The position numbers and the translations under genes were made by a program. DNA of 64,000 nt, from contig NC_044930.1 in the NCBI RefSeq assembly GCF_003576645.1, forward strand, positions 19,255,689 through 19,319,688, in the 5' to 3' direction. This DNA is from Ipomoea triloba. Taxonomy: Eukaryota > Streptophyta > Magnoliopsida > Solanales > Convolvulaceae. Below, in pieces: positions 43,956 through 55,029 of the stretch; within the stretch, counting starts at the first letter, position 1; each line of letters begins with the position of its first letter. The notes below the pieces were generated by a model that saw nothing but the letters and a program-made list of their open reading frames with translations, did no database searches and was not told where the DNA came from.

Positions 43956-45222
43956 CTTTATCCTGCAAGGCTGTTCGTCTGTTGTATTGCATGTCTTCTG
44001 CAAGGTGATGCCATACTGCATTCCAAACATTTTCAGGTCTACTCACCAAGTTGGACGTTAATAAAATTACAAAAAGTCTTCTCATTACCTTTGCAGTAGA
44101 CCACTCGCTTGCTTCATTGATTGCATCGATGTATTCTTTATCATCGTCTAACAAACCCCTTGCATAGCATGCATCTCGAAAAGTCGGATATGTGACACCT
44201 TGAAAGGTTTTGATGTCTTCAAAATTTGTAGGACCCCAAACTACATTCAACAGACATCTCAAATAATATATTTCACCACTTCCCGGAGGGATATAAAAGA
44301 TGCGACCAATTGCGAATCCCCTTTTCCGTGGATGCCACTATCTGATATCCTTCTTCCAAACAAACTTGGTAGGCATGTCAATGTAAGCCAATTGTTTAGC
44401 AGCATCAAAAGTCTTGTTTGCATCGAACCATGCAGTGAACATGCTTTGATTTACCGTGGGCCTGTTGAGAACATCTTCTATCTTGTCATCGTCCTCAAAT
44501 ATAATAGATTAACAATCTTGCAAGTGAAAGCTAAGTCGTTCTACGGGAGGTTGACAATCTTGCAAGTGAAAGCTAAGTCGTTCTACGGGAGGTTGCCTGA
44601 ATTGGAAGTGAAAGCTAAGTCGTTCTACGGGAGGTTGCCTGAATTGGACGTCGTAGCTAAGGAGCCTCCATGCAGCTTCGCATGCAGATACATATCTGCA
44701 ATGGAGCCTCCATGCAGCTTCGCATGCAGATACATATCTGCAATCGAGCCTCCATGCAGCTTCGCATGCAGATACATATCTGCAATCATAAAACATGCTT
44801 ATTTCATCAACAACCTCATCTTGACCATCCTCGTTAGTACTCTTGTAGAACTCAGCTGTCACCCTGTCATTTCCTTTGTTGACATACTTGAAGAGGTACT
44901 TGATTGACCTCGACTGGTTACACCATTCAACATTGATGTGTGCTTTGTATTTGAGAAGTAGGTATCTATTATGTGGAACCACGTATCGACTATGTAATTG
45001 GACCTCATTCTTTTGCACAAATCTACCATTATCAGAACGCTTGTATATTGGGTAGCCTTCAGCATCCCAAGAAGAAACATCAACAAATTTCTTCGGAAAG
45101 TGTTTAGAACACTTGTTGTTCACCATGCATGGAGAGGTAGTCTTGTGTAATCCACACGGTCCATGAATCATAAATTCTTCTACAGCTTTGTAGTACTCAT
45201 AATCTTCCACTTTGTCTGGAAT
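43956..45222 (-). pseudogene. Helitron Rep C-terminal part and Rep-helicase linker
   Basis: Starts on the minus strand with PDKVEDYEYYKAVEEFMIHGP, then SKHFPKKF, RYLLLKYKAHINVEWCNQS and SIKYLFKYVNKGNDRV (the two-Tyr region of Helitron Rep). DCRYVSACEAAWRL, PPVERLSFHLQ, RGFAIGRIFYIPPGSGEIYYLR and ARGLLDDDKEY follow. Lesions: a TAG at 44338-44340 in place of the residue between DIR and WHPRK, and in-frame 42-bp duplications at 44512-44664 and 44662-44787 that repeat VERLSFHLQ and CRYVSACEAAWRL. The exon is split at 45222 by the solo LTR. Without that insertion it joins ISAEIP to DKVEDYE. Confidence 0.9.
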
Positions 45223-48200
45223 TGTAACCCCTCACCTATTTCAGTAAAATTAAGGTTCGAAAAATATTTCTTTAGGCTATAACATTCATGAGATGATCTC
45301 CCGATGCCTCAAAAGAATTATTATAAGTAAGGACAGTTAGTAATAAGCTACGATCGTACGTCCCGGTCACGAACCGTAAAAATTTTAGGAACTAGTATTC
45401 GGACCCGTTTGTCCTAGGAAATGGATTTTTAGACACCATACTATTATTCTGGAATTTCCTATTTAATTAGATTAGCCCATAGCAGCAAAAATTTATTTGT
45501 GATCGTACATCGCGAAATTTCGCGGTGTACCGAACCTAGCCCAATTTTGAGTTTTAGACTGGAATAAATTTTTGGGTTCGAAAATTATTTGAATTAAATT
45601 AATTTCTACCGAGAGTTCATCTGATTTAATCCCAATCAGTCCAAGCTAAGATATTTTTAAGATCAAACCACAAAGAGGTGACACTTGTCACCATTATTTA
45701 CCATGTGTTGGAAGGAGACTAGTCAACCAAGTGGGTAAATATTTAAGCATTTTTTTCCCCTTTTTCCCTTGTGTTGGCCGAAATATTCAAGGAGAGGAGA
45801 GAGTGAAATTTTCATCTTTTTCTTCAAGCTCCAACACTCCATAGCCGAGATCTCCACACAAGTCTCCAAAATATTCGGTAAAACTCCAATTTTATTCGGT
45901 AGATAGCTTTATTTTTCATCCTAGAACATGAATCTAAGTTAAGATTTCTTAAAATCATGTGTTATGTGGTTGATGGAATTCTAGGGTTTTAAGGTGAATT
46001 GGGGAAAATCATCTACAAGGATCTTCTACAAAATTAGAAACCCGATTGAGGTAAGGAATCCCTTTAATTGGTTGAGGTTGTTTGAAACTAGATAATTGAT
46101 AGTTTGGTTGAAATATGATGGGTTCTAGGTGGAATTTTTGTGTACATAATGTATGTATATATATATGTAATTGTATTTTTCATAAGGCATATGTACAAAA
46201 TGTTGTGTTGGTATGAGGTGGTTGTTAATGTGCCTAAACAATTAGGTTAAGCATACTATGTATATTATAATATGTATAGTATGTATGTACGTGTAGTGTA
46301 TATATATATTTATAAGTATTATGTACATATATAAAGTATGTATGTACGTGTAGTGTAAAATATATATATATTTATAAGTATTATGTACATATATATAGTA
46401 TGTATGCACGTGTAGTGTAGTATATGTGTATATATATACGTGTTATATATATGTAAGCCGTATGGGTGTATATGTTTATATAAATACATACCTAAAAGGT
46501 ATGTATGTATTATTAGAATAAAAGGTAGTATTATGTGCATATAAAGAATATATGTACTAGGAGTGTTGTGCCCATGTTAAGGTTGGGAAGTGTATATGTT
46601 ATATGCATTGAGATGTAAATGTGTCAAGTATGATACCTATGTGAAAAATGTGGTGTTTAAAGTGTGTGCTAGTTACACTTGAATTACTTTTGTGAAAGGA
46701 TGTTAGTGGATCATCCAAATGTTTTGTAAAAGAAAAGGAGAATTTTTTAATTGGGTTAAAAGGAGAATTAACTTCCGAGTATTGGAATTGACCCAAGTAT
46801 GTCCAAAATATTTTCAATGCAAAAAAAAAAGGGAAAGAGTAGAAAAATGTTTTCAAACCTTAGTTCTAGTAACAGTGGTGAAGGATCTTGTTAACCACGG
46901 AATAAAGATGAGCTTAAAGTGCCTATTCCGCATGGTAATTATGTGTATGATCAATCATACTGTGGGCGAAGTCTATTCGCCGAGTACTATATCACCCGGA
47001 AGGAAAAGGTACTCCTACGGGGGTGTGCACACTCAAGTATAGTCACTCTATGTTCGGGTAGGTGTCGTTCTTATGAACCTAGTGAGGCTAGCTAGGAATC
47101 ATTCCAACGCTCCTATAAGTCCAGGGGATCAGTATTAGACCGGGCAATGACCACTGAACCCGAGTTCAACGATCCAAGTGGTCAAAAGTGGAGAAAGGAC
47201 TCCAAAGGCCTCACACTTTCTATCTAGGACTAAGTGGAATTTCGAAATATGAATGTAGTTACGCCGTAGCTACGAGAAAGAAAGTTGTGACAAGTATTTA
47301 AGTACCCAAAGATTGTGGGTGATCTTTCTCTTTGGAAAGGGAAAAGTGATGAGAATCTCATTATGAGGGAAAGGTTTCTACCAAAGTGATTACAAGCAAG
47401 ATGTGTGATTTATGTTTTCTACTACTTACTAGTATGCTTAATTGTTTAACAATATATTATTGGGTATGTAAATGATTACCAAATGACTTTGTCAAGAGGG
47501 GAAAATGTTATGAGACGTTATTGAATTGTGCTCATAATGTATGCAAGTTGCTATTTATAACTGTTGCAGGTAGAATCTTTGCCGATGAGTAAGGTATAGG
47601 GTTTTCTATGTAACAACTTTTACAAAACCTTTATTTAGTTTTGAATGACCCATGGATATCCTTACTTAGCCGTCGTGCTAACTACACTTCACTGTGTTCC
47701 TATCAGATGCAGTCTAGCGTCAGTTCCTGCAGCCCGGTGAACTCCGAAAGTTCACCGGAGTATGTTTGTCAGGGCATGGATTATGACGATTACATACAGA
47801 TGATGGAGGGTGAAGACCCATACGCACCTGGTTATGCTCCCGAGGCTCCCACCAATCCAGATACTCCTATGGCTCCGTCGGCCCCTTTTGTCTCTTGCCC
47901 GGTTATGGACGAGTTCCATGTTGCTTATGGCTTTTACCCCATAGAGCCGTTAGATGGTAGTGATCCCCTGGAGTTCATTGTGCAGTACCCCTACCCTTGG
48001 GACCCTAGCCCTCGGGATGTTTGGGAGGAGTGGTCGATGGTCATAACCACTTCTCGGTTTTTGGACCACATTACCTGGTATGAGGGGGAGTGACACCTGG
48101 TCTGGGGAGAGTTCACCGGCCCCGTGTACCGCATGCTCGACTAGACGTCGGATCCTTGGGAGTCTTTGGGAAATTTTTTTGGTGTACATATATTTTTTGT

Positions 48201-48498
48201 AGCCTTAGTGATGGCTAGGCATGACCAGTTGCGTCTAGGTTGAACCTCGTTTGTATTTTGGCCCGAGGGGCAATCTTATGTATGTATCGTTGCAAGAATA
48301 TATATTTTGCTTAATGAAGCCTTACCAGTTGATATGTATAAAAGTGCTTAAGTATCTGTTGGGTGATGGTTGTGGTTAGAAGAGTTCCCTTTAGCCTGTG
48401 CACCTAGAGTGAGGTTTATCGCGGAATGATAGAACTCTCTCTCTAGGTGTGGCGGTAATGCCTCGGATGTACGGGAAGGTAGGTCCGGGGTGTTACAG
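45223..48498 (+). mobile_element. Gypsy-type solo LTR inserted in the Helitron
   Basis: 3276 bp, starting TGTAACCCCTCACC and ending GGGGTGTTACA (inverted ends TGTAAC/GTTACA), with a perfect 5-bp TSD GGAAT at 45218-45222 and 48499-48503. No internal region, primer-binding site or second LTR is present, so it is a solo LTR left by recombination. Orientation is judged from the ORF inside. The left third is AT-rich with TATATA/TACGTG tandem words (46120-46480). Removing the LTR and one TSD restores the Helitron Rep frame exactly. Confidence 0.9.
47707..48093 (+). CDS. LTR-encoded ORF, unknown function (copy 2)
   Basis: Starts at the ATG after CCTATCAG, which aligns with the start of the ORF at 2203; a longer in-frame start at 47644 is not shared. 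Acidic N-terminus with DYDDYIQMMEGEDPYAPGY, then the shared core FYPIEPLDGSDPLEFIVQYPY, WDPSPRD, EEWSMV, LDHITWYEGE and a TGA. The codons after this stop still match the other copy (HLVWGEF, PVYRM), so the stop is probably a mutated Trp codon. Upstream, TTACTTAGCCGTCGTGCTAAC and a pyrimidine-rich stretch ending CAG resemble a branch point and 3' splice site. It is a soluble acidic protein with no recognised domain. Confidence 0.5.
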   Translation: MQSSVSSCSPVNSESSPEYVCQGMDYDDYIQMMEGEDPYAPGYAPEAPTNPDTPMAPSAPFVSCPVMDEFHVAYGFYPIEPLDGSDPLEFIVQYPYPWDPSPRDVWEEWSMVITTSRFLDHITWYEGE

Positions 48499-48621
48499 GA
48501 ATTTCAGCAGAAATGAAATTGTCCATGCATGCGGCTGTGGATAAGCTGTGTACTCTTTCAAGGAAGATTAAAATGTGGGCATGTGGTAACCCACGCTTTT
48601 GGAATTCAATAGTATAGACAA
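48499..48621 (-). pseudogene. Helitron Rep exon with HUH motif
   Basis: Encodes VYTIEFQKRGLPHAHILIFLE, the HUH metal-binding motif (His-Ala-His) of Helitron Rep, and then DNFISAEIP, which is cut by the solo LTR. The upstream intron is 48622-48720 (minus-strand GTATAT...TTTGCAG, 99 bp). The Rep nuclease nicks DNA and joins ends in rolling-circle transposition. Confidence 0.9.
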
Positions 48622-48720
48622 CTGCAAACATATACCACAAAGTATGAAATCTTTCTTTTGCAATTTCTAGTTAAAATAGTGCAAAATAATTGATTAGTAT
48701 TTGGTAAGAAATAAATATAC

Positions 48721-49645
48721 CTGCTGTGACAACACCAAAGAGATGACCTGCCCTTATCTCTTTAACCAAACAATCAAGCTTCATTTTGAAGACCCTACAT
48801 ACAATATCAGGTCTGTCTTCAGCCTTCAGCTGACATTTTTTCAAGTACCTTTGTATTTCTGGCCACTTTGGATTACAGGTAAACGTTATAAACAAATTTG
48901 GATATCCCTTGTGTCTACAGATCGTCATCGCATCCTGGTAATTCTGAATCATGTACCTAGCCCCGCCTGTAAAGCTTGATGGTAAGATGATTCGTTTACC
49001 TTGACGGGCTTATCCACTTCACCTCTAGTCAATGCATCGGATAGTCCTTTGTAGGCTTCACACCTTAAAGCCTTTTGATTGTTCCTAATAAACAACAACC
49101 TGCTGGATTCAACCATGGTGTATGCATCGACCAAAAATTGTTGGAAAAGTCTCTTGGCATATAGAATTGTTGACACTTCATTAAACCTGTCATGCATCCT
49201 ATATGCGAAGAACTCACGTTGTGAAACACGGACTCTACCTCCACTTTCCTTCTTCCTCGAGATGTTGAATTGAATATCTTCCCTATAACCGTCTTCTCCA
49301 TAGGGAAACAGTAACGGATATTGCAACGGCAAATACGCTGGGTTAAGCTCATTTATCCTCTTTAGGGATCCTGAATTACTCTCCACCAAAATATCTTGGT
49401 TACCTGACGTAGGGGATAAATCTCCTACAATTAAAGCAGCAACCTCTGATGCAGTTTGTAAGTTGTAAGTCCGTGCATCACCGTTTCGCTTGCCAATCAA
49501 CCTTATCTTATACTCTACACTTGGATTATTCTCCATTTTGGATTTTGCAAAACGGAATGTTTTAACTAACACATTATGCTCATCCAAATCTTGCTTAATA
49601 TCTTCCACTATATCTTCCTGTAGTTTGTCGTCATCATTGTTACCC
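48721..49645 (-). pseudogene. Helitron-like N domain and start of Rep
   Basis: From the N side: LDEHNVLVKTFRFAKSKM, IRLIGKRNGDARTYNLQTASEVAALIVGDL, LPLQYPLLFPYGEDGYRED, SQREFFAYRMHDR, RLFQQFLVDAYTMVESSRL, FIRNNQKALRCEAYKGL. Then, after a frameshift near 49000, come IILPSSFTGGARYM, NYQDAMTICRHKGYPNLFITFTCNPKWPEI and KEIRAGHLFGVV. These are the signature blocks of plant Helitron helicases. Bounded upstream by the intron 49646-49764 (GTAATC...AACAG). Confidence 0.9.
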
Positions 49646-49764
49646 CTGTTACACAACAATACAAAAGAAATAGTTATTAGTTCTCAAGATGTAGTTCTTA
49701 CTGGTTATTAAGATAATATATATAATATTTTGTAAATAAGAAATAATATAATAGAAGTGATTAC

Positions 49765-50245
49765 CCGAATGCATTGATGCGATTTTGAATTTCATTCTCT
49801 GTGTCATGTATGTACAGTTGGGCAAATTTTGGGCTGCTACCATCTTGGGGTCTTAGGCCTCCCATTAGATGAAAATTCTGACCACTAATCCTAAACATTG
49901 GCGGGCAAGAACCATTGTTTATAGATTTGTCAATCTTTGCTCCTAATGATATAAAAAAGAACATACTATTGTACCTACGAATGTTGCGTAAAAATACATT
50001 TCTCTTCTCTCCATGACAAAAAAATAAATCCAAAATACGTCTCGGAGGTTTTATCATTTTTGGTAACTTGATTTTGCCATGAGCACAACATCCTGGGTAT
50101 TTGACACTACCATTGCGGACATTCTTATTAATTCGTTCCTCATACCAAAAAATAGCATTGCAATGATCGCAAATATTGCTTGGGTCACCAATATCACTGT
50201 ACTGAACTACATTAATGAGAGAAGGCAATTTAATAAACACTGCAC
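49765..50245 (-). pseudogene. Helitron helicase N-terminal zinc-type region
   Basis: Encodes SDIGDPSNICDHCNAIFWYEERI ... YPGCCAHGKIKLPKMIKPPRRI (C..C ... CC, zinc-binding type), then RRYNSMFFFISLGAKID, NGSCPPMFRISGQNFHLMGGL and PKFAQLYIHDTENEIQNRI. This order is standard for the N-terminus of plant Helitron helicases. The exon is open through its length. Confidence 0.9.
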
Positions 50246-50309
50246 TGTATACCTTTTCCTATTATGTGTTCTTGAGAAAAAAAAAAGAAAAAGATAAACG
50301 GCAGTAAGA

Positions 50310-52190
50310 CAGGTGATGCGTATTACCATCCTCGCTGGGTGACACTTGATCCTTGATCTGAGCAGCCTCTGCAAACTCAACTTCTAAACATCGGTTGACT
50401 TCAAGCGCATGACTTTTAAGAGTGGATCCATTGCTTTCGACTGGAATACTTGATCCCAAACACACATGACTGGCCGGCAAACCTGTACAGCAATGTAGTA
50501 TGTAAACAAATTTGTTATAAATGGTCAAACGTATTAGTTTGGGACAAAACATAATTTAATTTAGAGTTAATACCACAAATGGTCCTCTGACTATTGGGGT
50601 AGTACTTCTTTTAGTCCTCGATTTTCAATTCGACCACAAATGGTCCTCTGACCTTCATTTTTGACCACAAATAGTCCTCTGTTAAAATTTCTGTTAAATA
50701 GGTGTTAAATCTAGGGGTAATATCGTCAAATTGATTAATATTATTATGATTAATTCTTTTTTAGAATTATATGACAACATAATTAATTTCAAACATTAAT
50801 AAACATTAAGTTAATAAATCTAAAAATAAAATGTACGTGAGAACTTATATAAATGAACAAATTAAATAAAAATCCATGATTAATGTTCGCAATTTGTACT
50901 TGATTAATTATATTAATTCAACGGTAGCAGCTTTCAGTTATGTCCCAAACAAAATGTTTGATTGATTAATGAAAAGTGAAAATTATTAATCGACCATGTA
51001 TGAACAACCATGAAAATGATGAAAGCAAGATTTTTTTTAAAAAAATCTTCCATTTTAGTCTGTTGGTTAAATTAAAATAGATAGCTCTAATATTAAATCT
51101 TAATTTTGTACGCATAATTACGAGAATAAAGTGTATTGTCTTTTTATTTATGAGTATTTATATTTGTTAATTGTTTCAAATATGCTTGTTGGTGAAAAAT
51201 TATAAACATTTTTATTTTATGAACATTATATATATCAATTTGACGATAATATCCCTAGATTTAACACTTATTTAATAGAAATTTTAACAAAAGGACTATT
51301 TGTGGTCAAAAATGAAAGTCAAAGGACCATTTGTGGTCGAATTAAAAGTCGAGTACTAAAAGGAGTACTACCCCAATAGTCAGAGGACCATTTGTGGTAT
51401 TAACTCTTTAATTTATAGTAATCAGTTAACAATACCTAAACCTTCTGTTAGAGAACTAAGCTTTATTTGACTGGGGGTTGTAAATCTATCATTGTTATGC
51501 GTTGAATACTGTCGAACCGGTGTTGGGTTGCATCTTGTCATGTTCACCGAATTGAAGCATTCCCCTAACGTTTGATGAACTGCACATTACAATGTGCACC
51601 ATCTTACAATAAAATACGGCTAACTTAGGCATTAATATGCACGGATATGTATAGCTAGAAAACTAACCATTAGTGACATCAGACAATGGAAGAGTGCCAT
51701 GCATGTTGAATCGTAACTGTGTATCTGCATTTAAAATTAAAATGAGTACTTGGTAAAGACTTAGTTAATTTATTTACATATCTCAGTAAAGTAATTCTAT
51801 TAAGAAAGCAAAAAAGCAAATATATACCTTTGTTACCCCTTAAGATATGCTCAGATTTATTGTTTGAGCTAATGCTCGATTTGATTAAGTTACCACCTAA
51901 AATAAAAATATCAAGTTGCACAATATTAATTAACTTGAATTAATAAACATTCAAACTACGACATATTCTTTCATTTAATTTGGTGTTGCAAAAATATAAT
52001 GATTGTATTGTAGAATGTAAATGGTTAGCAAAAAACTTACTTTGAGTTATAATGCTCAATGGGGAATTCAAAGTATTTTCAAAAACACCGACTACACATG
52101 GTTCTGAAAACTGAGATCGTTTAACATTCCTGGGAGTTTGGAGATTGGTTGCCTTGATTGATGGATGGTTTTCGTTTTCTGATAGCATAC
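50310..52190 (-). pseudogene. Helitron helicase 5' small exons
   Basis: Short open blocks on the minus strand: SENENHPSIKATNLQTPRN with SEPCVVGVFENTLNSPLSII (about 52036-52185), GNLIKSSISSNNKSEHILRGN (51830-51900), TQLRFNMHGTLPLSDVTNG (51668-51727), VHQTLGECFNSVNMTRCNPTP with PSQIKLSSLTEGLG (51430-51590), and GLPASHVCLGSSIPVE with EVEFAEAAQIKDQVSPSEDG (50320-50486). They lie upstream of the main helicase exons and resemble its usual variable N-terminal exons. A Mutator-type MITE (50564-51406) sits in one intron. Exact borders are uncertain. Confidence 0.55.
50564..51406. mobile_element. Mutator-type MITE, 843 bp
   Basis: Terminal inverted repeats of about 175 bp, beginning GAGTTAATACCACAAATGG at each end, with a perfect 9-bp TSD TTTAATTTA (50555-50563 and 51407-51415). 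The interior is AT-rich and non-coding. Each TIR contains three internal copies of ACCACAAATGGTCCTCTG. Nine-bp TSDs and long TIRs point to the Mutator superfamily. Confidence 0.9.
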
Positions 52191-52212
52191 GCCACAAATA
52201 CAAATTAAACAA

Positions 52213-55029
52213 AAAAAATGGAATGTTACTATGTGTTTGACAAAATAAAATAATTGGTTGCAGAAAATGTTAGCAATAAGAAACCTATAACAATTTACCA
52301 AAGGGTAAAAACAGGTATTATAAGCCATTATAATCCATTATGCAAAACAAAGACAACACATCCTAATACTATCATATTATAATCTTCCAATACAATTATG
52401 AAATTTTTGGTCCCCTAAAGCAATATTTGTATATTGGAGAAACATACAAATATATTTTAATATTGTTAAAAAATATATATATATTAATATAATTTCATGC
52501 CAACTATGTCCTAATAATCCAGTAATCTTGAGCCTACACTACGCACTGGTGAACTTTGTCATTCTCATTTCTCTATGTTCATTTCTCAGCTCCAAAACAA
52601 TCCCTACGCATTGTTTGACATTTCTTTCTCAACCCTAATGCTGCTTTAGCTCGAACCTATTGTCCTTGGGTTCTCTAATCTGCAAATTTTGTCATTCTCA
52701 GTTGTCTATGTTCATTTCTGAGATCCAATTTCTTACCTACGCATTGTTTGACATCTCTTTATAATTTCTGGTGTTGCTTTAGCTCGAATTTACAGGGTTC
52801 TTTGGAGAGAAATTCAGATTCCTCTCGGCTATGGCTAGAAATAGAGCTCATCGGTTCTTGGATTCGTTCACCTAAAAATGTGCTCTACCTAAGAATCTAT
52901 TCGCCGATGACTCTAATGCGATGGGAGAACTCAGATCTAACAGTTCTATTCGAACCTATTGTTCTTGGGTTCTGTAATCTGCAAACTTTATAGGGTTTTC
53001 AGAGCAATATTCGAATTTTCGAATACATTGACGGTAAATATCTATCTATAGTAATTTTGAACTAATTATTGCTCTGATTTGTGTTAGGTTTACGTAGATG
53101 TGTTCGCATGGTGTGAAAAATCCCTGGTTAGGTTCTATGCTGATAGCAATGAGGTAATCTTTCAATACCATGATAGCACCATTTTCGTACGTATTTTATA
53201 TTAGAGGATTCTGAAATTGTTCAGTTACGAACCTAAAACCCAAACTAAATTTCACATATGATAACTTAACTAAAATTTGCATATGTAAGGGTCTATAAAC
53301 TGTTTAGCTCTATATGTAAGGAGATGCACTGCAGAAGAAATTATATATGCAGTTTTTGAATGAGATATATAACTTAAACAAAGAGTAAAAGAGTGTGTAC
53401 CTTTGTTATTAGAATGGTGCTTCCTTTTACTGCCTATGAGAGTTGATTTCGTTAGTTGCTTCATCTTTGCTGCTAGCCAATAGTATGTTTCTGTCTTGAA
53501 TGTAGAACTTGAGTTTCAATATTAACTTGCTATGAACTAAACCATTAATTGTGTATGAGTTTACTGGGGTGCAATAGATACTAGGGTGAATTCCATCCTT
53601 TAAGAGTATGTACTATTGAATTTCACTGGAAGCTACATCAACACATACTACAACCCATTTTATAAGCTTTATAGATGCTTGGAAATCCCACAACTCTGGA
53701 ATACGAAGAGTTGGCTGCTGTATTGAATGCTGTTATCAGGATTATGTGGATTTATCATACATTTTTGAATAATGCCATATTCTGATCTTTAATTCTTTTT
53801 TTTTTTTGAAGTGATTCTTAAAATGTTAAATCATTTTAATAGTACTCTTATATTTACATTTTCGGAGATCCCGTATTATCTATAAGGGCTTTTTTGGAAA
53901 GCTTATCATTTTACGGTATTCTCCCGGAGAGGTATGTTTTGGTTTTTTTAACATTTGTTTCTTTCTTCGCTATAAGTATGTGTACTAACATTTTTTTCGA
54001 AGTCTTTGCAAAGGATGATAATTAATTCTGATGCATGTGAACACAATAGAACTTATTCAGCATCATAAGCCCAAGCTTTCAACTGATTTTGGGCTCAGTT
54101 AAAAAACAGTAAGCATACAATTTTTAAAATTACAGTCTGAGTAAATCCAAGATTATTATTAGTTTCAATTGACGACATGTAGGTATCTTAGATGCCAAAT
54201 GTTTTCATCCTGTAATCCTCTAATAATATTCAATTACAGTTTTTAGATGATAATTGTTTCAATTATACTTATAATCTGTAAAATTACAATGTAGTACGAA
54301 ATACCCTGCAAAAATCAATAACCAAATTTTCAGATTGTTTTTTGCTGCTTCATTAATCTAACTTAACTGAAAAGTATACGTAATTGTGGACTGAAAGTAT
54401 AAAAGTTCTATTGAAAGGTACTCCTTGCTGACTACATGATGTGAATCTTTCAGAATCTGAAAATTTGCATTGACAAAACTTTTATAGAATAACTTAGCCT
54501 ACTTCTAATTACATTGTGTAGAGAGTGGTTGTTTTTTTTCACTAAACACTACATTTCCAGTTATACAAAATCTAATTTGCAGCTAACTGATCACTTACCA
54601 CTATCATTTGAACCCTCCATGAAGTTTCATCCTCTTCAGTCACTATCATTTGAACCCTCCATGAAGTTTCATCCTCTTCAGTGGTACTTGTATGAACCCT
54701 CCATGAAGTTTCATCCTCTTCAGTGGTACTTGTATAGCATGGATTCGCCACCCTCAATTGCAGCATGAACCTGAAAGGTGGAAAAAAAAAACACAAATAC
54801 ACTATTCTGCAGTAACTGTTAGACATGATTTCAAAAAACAATGTTCTAAATTTCAAAAAGCAAGCAAGATGGCCACAGTTACACATACACAGTGCACTGT
54901 TAAGTATTCAAACATCCAGAGTTTTCAAGTTAAACAAAACAAACAGCAAGTCACAATTATCTTCCAAATAACTTTGATTCAATCAATTTTTTCGAGTTTC
55001 ACTCTTTGCTGCTTCACTTTTTTGCATCC
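52213..55029. other. Helitron region between RPA gene and helicase gene
   Basis: No gene called. It holds a diverged direct repeat (about 52558-52658 and 52691-52790, sharing TATGTTCATTTCT-AG and CTACGCATTGTTTGACAT and GCTTTAGCTCGAA), a further CCTATTGT-CTTGGGTTCT-TAATCTGCAAA repeat at 52657 and 52956, and 42-bp artefact duplications at 54599-54735. The helicase promoter should lie here. Short open frames such as 52748-52993 lack any recognised domain. Confidence 0.45.

Noticed and set aside
44512..44787. Tripled coding repeats in Rep (CRYVSACEAAWRL, VERLSFHLQ) as a possible repeat-domain protein
   Set aside because: The period is exactly 42 bp, as in unrelated sequences of the window; an assembly artefact explains it better.
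48967..48999. A 33-bp intron between Rep blocks
   Set aside because: Too short for a plant intron; the segment encodes the conserved RIILPSSFTGGARYM block in another frame, so it is a frameshift.
54514..54768. 84-codon frame with FEPSMKFHPLQ repeats as a gene
   Set aside because: The repeats are 42-bp artefact duplications, and the frame has no domain.
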